Part shown: positions 42,639 through 51,707 of the stretch, piece by piece
Layout: each line of letters begins with the position of its first letter
Position numbering within the stretch: the first letter of the stretch is position 1
Source: Alphaproteobacteria bacterium CG11_big_fil_rev_8_21_14_0_20_39_49
Lineage (GTDB): Bacteria > Pseudomonadota > Alphaproteobacteria > Rickettsiales > UBA6187
DNA: 64,000 nt
NCBI GenBank assembly: GCA_002787635.1
Contig: PCXK01000023.1
Location: forward strand, 34,045 to 98,044
Direction: 5' to 3'
Made by a program: the position numbers and the translations under genes
The notes under the pieces: model-generated
Databases searched by the model: none
What the model was told of the DNA's origin: nothing
What the model saw: the letters and a program-made list of their open reading frames with translations, nothing else

Positions 42639-42984
42639 ACCCCAACTACGCTTAAGGAACGCATTCAGTTTTTGATAAACAGCCACTTTCTCATTAGGTG
42701 TTTATAAACTGCCCTGTTTTTTGTATAGTAACATCAACTATTCATAAGTCGTTATCTAACGATGATTTTTTTTAATGTAAACAGTCATTCCGGCGAAAGC
42801 CGGAATCTAAGCATAACAAAGAAGCACACACAAAGTGTGTGCATTATTTTTAAGCTTGGACACTATGGTCAAGCCATAGTATGACGGACTTTTTATTTTT
42901 TACAAACTCCTTATACGCAAACTAGCTTGTCGTATATTACTTCTTTTTCAATCGGTTACGGCAGTCTTTATACATAGTTGGGGT
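42639..42984. mobile_element. IS982-end MITE or IS remnant with target-site duplication
   Basis: Left end ACCCCAACTACGCTTAAG (42639 on) is identical to the end of the IS at 63868. Right end ...CATAGTTGGGGT (to 42984) is its inverted partner. TACATA flanks both sides (42633-42638 and 42985-42990), a 6-bp target duplication in the IS982 size range. No transposase is inside; instead a copy of the long dispersed repeat lies within it. Confidence 0.8.
42735..42939 (-). repeat. Long dispersed repeat, copy 2 (inverted)
   Basis: Inverted counterpart of 1548-1757, aligning over about 205 bp at high identity. The GTCAT/ATGAC core spans 42784-42885. It is nested in the IS982-type remnant. The stretch 42467-42632 shows nothing recognisable. 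Confidence 0.85.
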
Positions 42985-43017
42985 TACATACTTTGCAAGT
43001 CATGATTGGTTTTTTCT

Positions 43018-43089
43018 GTCATTCGACGGCTTGACCGGCGAATCTATAAGCTTTACAAAGTGGATTCGCTGATTAAATCAGCGAATGAC
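43018..43089. repeat. GTCAT double-hairpin palindromic repeat
   Basis: Hairpin 1 is TTCGACGG-ctt-GACCGGCGAA (imperfect). Hairpin 2 is TTCGCTGATT-AAATCAGCGAA. The ends are GTCAT and ATGAC. It lies upstream of guaB. Confidence 0.8.
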
Positions 43090-43160
43090 AGTATTAGATA
43101 GAGTTTTCTTTGTTAAATATATAATACTCATAAATTTATAAAAAACAAATAACTTGCTAA

Positions 43161-44693
<1,533 letters not shown>

Positions 44694-44849
44694 TCTTTTA
44701 TTTGTAACTGTTTTGTGCTAAGTTGCGTTTTTGCACTTGCCTTATATTTTATTATTATGATAAAATGATGGTTGTTTATTAAGAATTGATTAACTATTAT
44801 TAGTTAAGTTATATTTAAAGGTTTGTTTTAAAATAAAACACTAATCGGG

Positions 44850-45977
44850 ATGGTAGTGATAAAAGACGCTCTAAAACATATATGGAATAGTTTTTCTTTG
44901 TTTGTTGCAAAAGTGGCAAAAGAAGTATCTGATTTTGTACATAAAAAACTTTGTGAAAAGAAGATAGTTATTATTTCTCAAAACGGTATAGTGAATATTC
45001 CTATAAGCTTCCGTTTGCAGCTTAGTTTCTGCTTCTTAGTTATGTCGGTAATGCTGTGGGTATCGTATTCTACCGATAAATATTTCTCATATGATAGTAT
45101 CCTGTCTGAAAAAGAACTTGAGATATGGAACACCAATAATGTAAATGAAGATTTGCAGTATAAGGTAGCGGATTTACATAATAATCTTGTGGAGTTGAAC
45201 AGATATTTCGATAATATAAGAAAATATGACCAGTTAGCTCAGAAAAATATATTTGAAAAAAACGGTTCTTTAAAGTTAGCTGATGCAGGTTCATCGCAAG
45301 GCGATGAAGTTCAGGGCGTTATCTCTAATATTCGTTCGAAAGTCTTGGAAAGGATAGACAGCCTTGAAACAATAATTGAAATGACGGGGCTGCAAGTTGA
45401 AGAGGTGGCAACCAATAATAACGATAAAGATAAGGCGAAGACGCAAGATAACAACCATCAAGGGGGACCTTTCATACCTTTTGAGGAAGTCTCTTCTTTT
45501 GAGTCGCTTAGACCTTCCGAATTTAACGGCGAAATTGAGTATTTGTTAAAATTAGAGGGAATGGTTCACTCGCTGCCTATAGGTCAGCCTATGGAAAGGT
45601 ATTGGATATCGAGCGGCTACGGTAAAAGGGTAGATCCTATCCGTAAACGTGCGGCTATTCATGCCGGTATGGATATGGTGGGAAGATACAAGTCTAAAAT
45701 ATTTAGTTCTGCACCTGGTGTTGTAGTAAAAGCCGGTAGTTATGGTGCTTACGGAGAGATGGTTGAGATAGACCATGGTAACGGTGTTGCAACTCGCTAT
45801 GGACATTTAAGTAAAATACTTGTAAAAAAAGGAGAAACCGTCGGACGAGGCGATGCTGTAGGTGTTCAGGGATCTTCGGGGAGAAGTACCGGAGATCACT
45901 TACATTACGAAGTTCGTTATAATGATAAGACGTTGAATCCGAAGAATTTTTTAAAGGCAGGTAAATATGTTTTCTAA
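44850..45977 (+). CDS. M23-family peptidoglycan endopeptidase, membrane-anchored
   Basis: 375 residues. One membrane helix (about 54-72), a coiled-coil region, an Asn/Asp-rich linker, and a C-terminal LytM domain from about 250 ('YWISSGYGKRVDPIRKRAAIHAGMDM', 'GNGVATRYGHLS', 'GRSTGDHLHYEVR'). The zinc ligands His, Asp and the HLH pair are intact, so it should be an active DD- or DL-endopeptidase. Its stop overlaps the start of the bactofilin gene by 11 bp. Such M23-bactofilin pairs control cell shape in Caulobacter, Helicobacter and others. The start may be this GTG/ATG region at 44850; no strong Shine-Dalgarno sequence was seen. Confidence 0.92.
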   Translation: MVVIKDALKHIWNSFSLFVAKVAKEVSDFVHKKLCEKKIVIISQNGIVNIPISFRLQLSFCFLVMSVMLWVSYSTDKYFSYDSILSEKELEIWNTNNVNEDLQYKVADLHNNLVELNRYFDNIRKYDQLAQKNIFEKNGSLKLADAGSSQGDEVQGVISNIRSKVLERIDSLETIIEMTGLQVEEVATNNNDKDKAKTQDNNHQGGPFIPFEEVSSFESLRPSEFNGEIEYLLKLEGMVHSLPIGQPMERYWISSGYGKRVDPIRKRAAIHAGMDMVGRYKSKIFSSAPGVVVKAGSYGAYGEMVEIDHGNGVATRYGHLSKILVKKGETVGRGDAVGVQGSSGRSTGDHLHYEVRYNDKTLNPKNFLKAGKYVF

Positions 45978-46464
45978 ACAAAAAATATCAGATGGGAGTG
46001 TACCGGTGACTACAACTACAAAAGAAAGTAACAAGGGGGAAGTACCCTCTATAATAGCCGCTGATCTTAAAATCGTAGGTAATTTGATGTGTGGCGGCTC
46101 AATTGAAATTGAAGGTGAAATCGAAGGTAACGTTACCTGCGGTAGTGCTACCATTAGAAGAACCGGTGCCATAAAAGGCGATGTTACTGCCGATTCCATA
46201 CAGGTCGATGGCGAAATAAACGGTCTTGTTAAGGGAAAAGATATCGTACTTTCCGAAAGCGGCAAGGTTACCGGTGTAATTATGTACGAGTCACTATCGG
46301 TTAAAGACGGTGCGTATATTGACGGTCAGTGTAAAAGTGCCGATAACCTTCATAGAGGTAATGTTGAAACTCTTGATGTTACCGATAGTAACGCAATTGA
46401 GGATAACATGTCGGGATCGTTAAATTTTGTGAATGATAAACGAAAAGAAGAAGCTACGGCTTAA
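45967..46464 (+). CDS. Bactofilin (polymer-forming cytoskeletal protein)
   Basis: 165 residues. A disordered N-terminal stretch precedes the right-handed beta-helix domain ('IIAADLKIVGNLMCGGSIEIEGEIEGNV', 'GAIKGDVTADSIQVDGEINGLV', 'SGKVTGVIMYESLSVKDGAYIDG'), the typical bactofilin repeat pattern, then a short tail. It polymerises on the inner membrane and usually positions cell-wall enzymes. It overlaps the M23 gene by 11 bp, so the two are coupled. A strong terminator follows. Confidence 0.94.
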   Translation: MFSKQKISDGSVPVTTTTKESNKGEVPSIIAADLKIVGNLMCGGSIEIEGEIEGNVTCGSATIRRTGAIKGDVTADSIQVDGEINGLVKGKDIVLSESGKVTGVIMYESLSVKDGAYIDGQCKSADNLHRGNVETLDVTDSNAIEDNMSGSLNFVNDKRKEEATA

Positions 46465-46490
46465 ATTAAGTTTTTGCACTTTATTCAAAA

Positions 46491-46524
46491 AAAGACCCTT
46501 TATTAATAAAAGGGTCTTTTTTTT
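46491..46524 (+). terminator. Intrinsic terminator after the bactofilin gene
   Basis: AAAGACCCTTT (46491-46501) pairs perfectly with AAAGGGTCTTT (46509-46519) around a 7-base loop, followed by more T. It closes the M23-bactofilin transcript. Confidence 0.9.
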
Positions 46525-46647
46525 GCCGTGTTATCTATAAAAAATTATCCGGTTACCTTACTTTTTTTTATTTTTTGTTGACTATGGACTCATGATGGCG
46601 TTTGTTGTACAAAGTGAATGTATCGCAATGCAACAATAGGAAATGTA

Positions 46648-47952
46648 ATGACTACTAAGACAGCTAATACGGCAAAATTAACCATTTCAGGTATGAAGAA
46701 GGAGTTAGAATTCCCCGTTCTAAAAGGCACTGAGGGACCTAGCGTTATTGATGTGGCTTCATTGTACAAAGAGGCAGATGTATTTACATACGATCCGGGA
46801 TTTATGTCTACCGCCTCGTGCCAGTCAAAAATTACATATATTGACGGTGAAAAAGGAATATTAAGGTATAGAGGCTACGAAATATCCGAACTGGCATCAA
46901 AAAGTAACTACCTTGAAGTGTGTTACCTTCTATTATACGGTGAACTACCTGACAAAAAGCAATTTAAGGAATTTTCAAAAAAAATCACAGAACATACAAT
47001 GGTACATGAACAGTTACAATTCATGTATCGGGGCTATCCTAGGGCTGCCCACCCTATGGCTATTATGTCGGGGGCGTTCTCATCTCTTTCAGCCTTTTAC
47101 CACGATTCAATAGATATATTTGATCCCGAACAGCGTGATATAGCTGCACACCGTATGATAGCCAAGATACCTACGTTGGCGGCAATGGCTTATAAATACT
47201 CAATCGGACAGCCATTCATCTATCCTAGAAATGATTTGGATTTCTCCGCAAACTTCCTGAATATGCTATTTGCGGTTCCGGCTGAGAAATATCAGATAAA
47301 TCCTGTTTTAGCTAAGGCTATGGATATGATATTTATTTTACATGCCGACCATGAGCAAAATGCTTCTACCTCAACGGTAAGGCTTGCAGGCTCATCGGGG
47401 GCTAATCCTTTTGCTTGTATCGGAGCCGGTATAGCGTCACTTTGGGGACCTGCTCACGGGGGAGCTAATGAGGCGGTGATAAATATGCTTGAGGAAATCG
47501 GCGATATGAAAAATATTCCTGAGTTCATTAAGCGTGCAAAAGATAAGGACGATCCTTTCAGGCTTATGGGTTTCGGTCATAGGGTGTATAAAAATTATGA
47601 TCCGCGTGCATCGGTGTTAAGAAAAGCGTGTCATGACGTGCTAAAAGAGTTGGGTAAAAAAAATACTCCTATGCTGGATATTGCCCAAAAACTAGAGGAA
47701 ATTGCCCTTACCGATAAATATTTTATTGATAGGAAGCTATATCCTAACGTGGATTTCTATTCAGGTATTATCTATAAGGCGATGGGGATTCCGTCGGCTA
47801 TGTTTACGGTTATGTTCGCAATAGCCAGAACCGCAGGCTGGGTTGCCCAGTGGAAAGAAATGGTTGAAGATCCGGCTCAGAAAATCGGTCGTCCAAGGCA
47901 GCTATATACAGGTGCAACGCTTAGAAAATATAAAGCGATAAGTAGCAGGTAA
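46648..47952 (+). CDS. gltA: Citrate synthase
   Basis: 434 residues from the ATG at 46648, which has AGGA at good distance; an ATG at 46618 would add ten residues without a ribosome binding site. Signatures: '[20 protein letters not shown]', '[14 protein letters not shown]' and '[15 protein letters not shown]' with the catalytic His residues, and Asp in the 'YPNVDFYSG' block. Length and sequence are those of the hexameric, NADH-sensitive type II enzyme of Gram-negative bacteria. It condenses oxaloacetate with acetyl-CoA, the product of the PDH complex encoded at 4.7-11.6 kb. Confidence 0.97.
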   Translation: MTTKTANTAKLTISGMKKELEFPVLKGTEGPSVIDVASLYKEADVFTYDPGFMSTASCQSKITYIDGEKGILRYRGYEISELASKSNYLEVCYLLLYGELPDKKQFKEFSKKITEHTMVHEQLQFMYRGYPRAAHPMAIMSGAFSSLSAFYHDSIDIFDPEQRDIAAHRMIAKIPTLAAMAYKYSIGQPFIYPRNDLDFSANFLNMLFAVPAEKYQINPVLAKAMDMIFILHADHEQNASTSTVRLAGSSGANPFACIGAGIASLWGPAHGGANEAVINMLEEIGDMKNIPEFIKRAKDKDDPFRLMGFGHRVYKNYDPRASVLRKACHDVLKELGKKNTPMLDIAQKLEEIALTDKYFIDRKLYPNVDFYSGIIYKAMGIPSAMFTVMFAIARTAGWVAQWKEMVEDPAQKIGRPRQLYTGATLRKYKAISSR

Positions 47953-48016
47953 ATAAATAAATTATAGAAACCTCTACAAAAAAGTATAAAAATGAGTATT
48001 CAGGATTAGTTGCTTT

Positions 48017-48085
48017 TGTCATGCTGATTTTATTTCAGCGTCTCTTTTACTTTAAAAAGACCCTGAGACAAGTTCACCGGTGACA
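48017..48085. repeat. GTCAT double-arm palindromic repeat (degenerate)
   Basis: Arms TGTCATGCTGATTTTATTTC... and its diverged inverse ending GTGACA. It is a member of the 4491-4560 sub-family with several mismatches. Confidence 0.75.
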
Positions 48086-48157
48086 AATAAAACATTAAAC
48101 GTACAATTTCGTAAATTTATACTTTATCATTCTTGTATTCATATTTAGAGCTATTTA

Positions 48158-49168
48158 TTAAGCGTCTTCAGTCTCTAGTTCTTTTTTATTGGAATTTTGG
48201 GAATCCATTCCTGAAAAAGCATCTTCCCATGTTCCCCGAGTGGCTGCCTTTGTGTATTCGGTCACTCTGTTTTCAAAGAAATTAGCATGTTCAACGCCGT
48301 TTAATATTTCATCAATCCATGGCAGAGGGTTTTTTTCGATGTGATGCATAGACTGCAAGCCTAATTGTAATAGTCTCCTGTCGCCAATATATCTGATATA
48401 TTTTTTTACATCATCTGCGGTCAGTCCTTCAATATCGCCCATTTCAAATGCAAGGTCGATAAAAGCGTCCTCATGCGAGATAATAGTGGAACATGCAACA
48501 TAAAGTTCACGCTTTAAGTCTTCTGTCCAAACCTCAGGATTTTCGTCTAAAAATGTTTTGAATAAACGTATTATCGAGTTGCAGTGCAGGCTTTCATCAC
48601 GCACAGACCATGTCACAACCTGCCCCATGCCTTTCATTTTGTTATGACGAGGGAAATTAAGCAGTATAGCAAATGATGCGAAAAGCTGTAACCCCTCGGT
48701 GAACGCACCGAAAACCGCCAGAGTTTTTGCAATGTCCCTTTTGCTGCTTACATTGAATTCCTGCATATAGTCGTATTTGTCTTTCATTTCCTTATATTTG
48801 AGGAAAGCCATATACTCTGCCTCAGGCATGCCGATTGTGTCCAACAGGTGAGAGTAGGCGGCAATGTGTATTGTTTCCATATTTGAAAATGCCGAAAGCA
48901 TCATCTGAATCTCGGTAGGCTGAAAAACCTGTGCGTAGTTCTTCATATAGCAATTATTCACTTCAATATCGGCTTGAGTGAAAAAACGGAATATCTGGGT
49001 CAGCAAGTGCCGCTCGCTTTCCGTTATGTTATAACGCCAGTCTTTTACATCGTCACCCATCGGAATTTCTTCCGGCAGCCAGTGAATTTTTTGTTGTGTA
49101 TGCCAAGCCTCATATGCCCATGGATATTGAAACGGTTTATATATAGGTTTTGCATTTAATAGTGACAT
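48158..49168 (-). CDS. nrdB: Ribonucleotide reductase class Ia, R2 subunit
   Basis: 336 residues. The di-iron ligands and radical Tyr are visible: Asp67 in 'FTQADIEV', Glu98 and His101 in 'NMETIHIAAY', and Tyr105 exactly seven residues after Glu98; the second-half ligands lie in 'FGAFTEGLQLF' and 'SVRDESLHCNS'. It generates the tyrosyl radical used by NrdA. It lies 129 bp downstream of nrdA on the same strand, separated by half of a palindromic repeat. Confidence 0.97.
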   Translation of the reverse strand: MSLLNAKPIYKPFQYPWAYEAWHTQQKIHWLPEEIPMGDDVKDWRYNITESERHLLTQIFRFFTQADIEVNNCYMKNYAQVFQPTEIQMMLSAFSNMETIHIAAYSHLLDTIGMPEAEYMAFLKYKEMKDKYDYMQEFNVSSKRDIAKTLAVFGAFTEGLQLFASFAILLNFPRHNKMKGMGQVVTWSVRDESLHCNSIIRLFKTFLDENPEVWTEDLKRELYVACSTIISHEDAFIDLAFEMGDIEGLTADDVKKYIRYIGDRRLLQLGLQSMHHIEKNPLPWIDEILNGVEHANFFENRVTEYTKAATRGTWEDAFSGMDSQNSNKKELETEDA

Positions 49169-49229
49169 TGTCTTTCCTTAGTTTTTAGTTATACATTTTG
49201 TCAAAAAGCTTACTCACTTTTGAAAGCTA

Positions 49230-49274
49230 GGTTCCCCAATAATTTGTTTTAATAAACAAATTATAGAGAATGAC
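49230..49274. repeat. Half palindromic repeat between nrdA and nrdB
   Basis: AATAATTTGTTT and AAACAAATTAT form a hairpin, closed by GAATGAC. It is one half of the GTCAT-type repeat, placed inside the nrdAB transcript. Confidence 0.65.
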
Positions 49275-49297
49275 AAAGGGTACAAATTATTAAAAAT

Positions 49298-51133
49298 TTA
49301 CTGACAAGCCAAGCACTCATCATATTCTATTTTGTTACTTTTTTTCTCTACATCGTTCTCAATTTCAATCCCGACGGCTGCTGCTACCATTGCTGCAATA
49401 TCAGGAACTTTGTGAGAAACCTTCTCGGCACGCTGAATTGATGTGGAGCGGCAATAATAAAGGCTTTTCAATCCCTTTTTCCACGCCTGATAGTGAATGT
49501 CGTGCAACTCGCTTTTTTGAACATCGCCCGGCAGGAACACATTAACCGACTGTGCCTGACAAATATAAGGCGTTCTATCTGCCGCATGTTCTATTATCCA
49601 ACGCTGGTCGACCTCAACGGATGTTTTGTAGACATCTTTTTCCTCATCGGTTAGGAAGTCAAGCTGCTGTACCGAACCTTCATGCGTTGCTATTGAAGAC
49701 CATGTTTCATCATTATCCTGCCCTTTTTCTCCTAAAAGCTTTTTAAGGTTTTTATTCCTCACTACAAAAGAGCCGGTAAGCGTTTTTTGCGTAAAGCTAT
49801 TTGCCGCGTAAGGCTCAATACCCGGTGAGGAGTTGCCGCAAATAATTGATATGGAAGCTGTAGGAGCTATGGAAAGTTTATGAGTAAAACGCTCCATCAG
49901 ACCGACTTCTTCCGCATCAGGGCAGGCACCACGCTCTTCTGCCAGAAGTTCGGACGCTTTATCAGCTTCCGCCCGTATGTGTTTGAAAATCTTGCCGTTC
50001 CAGACTTTCGCCATTACGGATTCCATAGGAATGCTCTTTGCCTGAAGGAAAGAGTGAAAGCCCATAACACCAAGTCCGATGCTGCGTTCACGAGAGGCGG
50101 AGTAGGCGGCTTTGTACATAGACGGGGGAGCCGAATCAATAAAGTCTTGTAGAACGTTATCGAGCATTCTCATAATGTCAGTGATAAATAAAGGATTGTC
50201 ACACCACTCGTCATATCTTTCAAGATTCAGCGAAGACAGGCAGCAAACCGCCGTGCGTTCTTTTTCGTGGTGGTCATAACCTGTAGCTAAAGTTATCTCG
50301 CTGCATAAGTTAGATGTTTTTACTTTTAGTCCAAGCCGTTTATAAGACTCAGGAACGTTTTTATTAACATTATCTATGAACAGTAGGTAAGGCTCACCTG
50401 TTTCTAATCTTGCGGTAAGTATCTTTATCCAAAGGTCACGAGCTTTCATGATAGAAATTGCCGAATTATCCTTAGGGCTGCGAAGCTCCCATATATCGTC
50501 ACGCTCTACGGCTTTCATGAAATCATCAGGTATTACAACGGCATGGTGAATGTTTAGAGCTTTTCTGTTGGGGTCGCCGCCTGTAGGTCTTCTTATATCA
50601 ATGAATTCTTCTATTTCAGGGTGCCATACGGGCAGATAAACGGCAGAGCTTCCTCTTCTTAATGAGCCTTGTGAAATTGCTAAAGTAAGGGAGTCCTGCA
50701 CCCTTATGAACGGCACAACACCCGATGTTTTACCGTTGCCACGCACCGTTTCACCAATCGCCCTCAGATTTCCCCAATAGCTTCCTATGCCGCCGCCACG
50801 AGCTGCCAGCCATACATTTTCATTCCATAGGTCTACTATGCCGTTCAGGCTGTCTTCGGTTTCATTTAAAAAGCATGAAATAGGCAAACCTCTTTTTGTA
50901 CCGCCGTTGCTAAGTATAGGGGTTGCAGGCATAAACCACAGGTCGCTCATATAGTCATATAATCTTTGAGCGTGTTCTTTGTCATCACCGTAATATGCCG
51001 AAACACGTGCGAATAATGTCTGGTAAGTCTCTCCCGGTAATAAATAACGGTCGGCAAGAACGGCTTTTCCAAACTCCGTAAGGTTGTTGTCTTTAGAATT
51101 ATCTATGCAGATTGAATTAATTTCTACGCCCAT
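49298..51133 (-). CDS. nrdA: Ribonucleotide reductase class Ia, R1 subunit
   Basis: 611 residues from the ATG at 51133 ('MGVEINSI'); an ATG three codons upstream (51142) is possible, but AGGA is better spaced for the inner one. Motifs: 'PISCFLNETEDSL' and 'SNLCSEITL' with active-site Cys residues, 'RGGGIGSYWGNLR', 'APTASISIICGNSSPGIEP', and the C-terminal shuttle pair in 'DECLACQ'. It lacks the N-terminal ATP cone found in enteric NrdA, which fits the short alphaproteobacterial form, so dATP feedback may be weak. It reduces NDPs to dNDPs with NrdB and thioredoxin. Confidence 0.96.
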   Translation of the reverse strand: MGVEINSICIDNSKDNNLTEFGKAVLADRYLLPGETYQTLFARVSAYYGDDKEHAQRLYDYMSDLWFMPATPILSNGGTKRGLPISCFLNETEDSLNGIVDLWNENVWLAARGGGIGSYWGNLRAIGETVRGNGKTSGVVPFIRVQDSLTLAISQGSLRRGSSAVYLPVWHPEIEEFIDIRRPTGGDPNRKALNIHHAVVIPDDFMKAVERDDIWELRSPKDNSAISIMKARDLWIKILTARLETGEPYLLFIDNVNKNVPESYKRLGLKVKTSNLCSEITLATGYDHHEKERTAVCCLSSLNLERYDEWCDNPLFITDIMRMLDNVLQDFIDSAPPSMYKAAYSASRERSIGLGVMGFHSFLQAKSIPMESVMAKVWNGKIFKHIRAEADKASELLAEERGACPDAEEVGLMERFTHKLSIAPTASISIICGNSSPGIEPYAANSFTQKTLTGSFVVRNKNLKKLLGEKGQDNDETWSSIATHEGSVQQLDFLTDEEKDVYKTSVEVDQRWIIEHAADRTPYICQAQSVNVFLPGDVQKSELHDIHYQAWKKGLKSLYYCRSTSIQRAEKVSHKVPDIAAMVAAAVGIEIENDVEKKSNKIEYDECLACQ

Positions 51134-51185
51134 ATCCCTCATCCTTTTTTTACCTTAGCTACCTAAAAAAATATAATAACAGACG

Positions 51186-51201
51186 ATACAGCATATAGTG
51201 T
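51186..51201. promoter_or_regulatory. Possible NrdR box upstream of nrdA
   Basis: ATACAGCATATAGTGT matches the NrdR consensus ACACWATATATWGTGT at 13 of 16 positions and lies about 50 bp upstream of nrdA. NrdR boxes usually come in pairs; I do not see a convincing second one. Confidence 0.35.
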
Positions 51202-51707
51202 ACATTTAGGTGTATAATGACTACATGTCGTATTTTGCTACTGAAAATATTCTAGCAAAAACGCATCTATTGTCTACTATAAAAATGCACATTTTGTGTA
51301 AAAAAAACCTTGACCATACTACATATTGTTTTTTTTAAGTGGTTTACGCACATTTTATGCTTAATAGTCTTAGTGGAAAAATTTAAGTTGCTCTTAAAAC
51401 TTCGTGTTGAAGTTTTTTTACATGAGCTTCGTATCTCCAAATCCGATATATTCGGGGGATGTAACACTATACCTGCGATGTTATTAATGGAAGAGTTTTT
51501 GCCGATGCGGTTTGAATATGTTGTGGATAAGTTTTTAACTGCATGGAAATAGCCGTTTTGTGAGGTTTTTTGTCATTTTTTCTAACTAAAATCGTTTGGT
51601 TTTCTCATTTATTTCTGGTAATTTTCTAAAAAGCCTATATAAAGTTGTATCCCCTTGTAAACTGGGGTATTTGTTGAAGGAAGGAAATTAAGTTTTAGGA
51701 GAGAATA
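51202..51707. other. Intergenic stretch between nrdA and metE
   Basis: No confident gene. A weak plus-strand frame (51310-51552) could be translated but has no clear start or family. Just before metE an imperfect hairpin (TATCCCC...GGGGTA, about 51648-51669) and a good AGGAG ribosome binding site are seen. I could not recognise a known methionine or SAM riboswitch. Confidence 0.4.

Noticed and set aside
51310..51552. 80-codon plus-strand frame between nrdA and metE
   Set aside because: No ribosome binding site, non-ATG start, hydrophobic and unrecognisable; kept only as a remark in the intergenic entry.
51640..51707. Riboswitch in the metE leader
   Set aside because: Only one imperfect hairpin is seen; no recognisable SAM or cobalamin riboswitch core.
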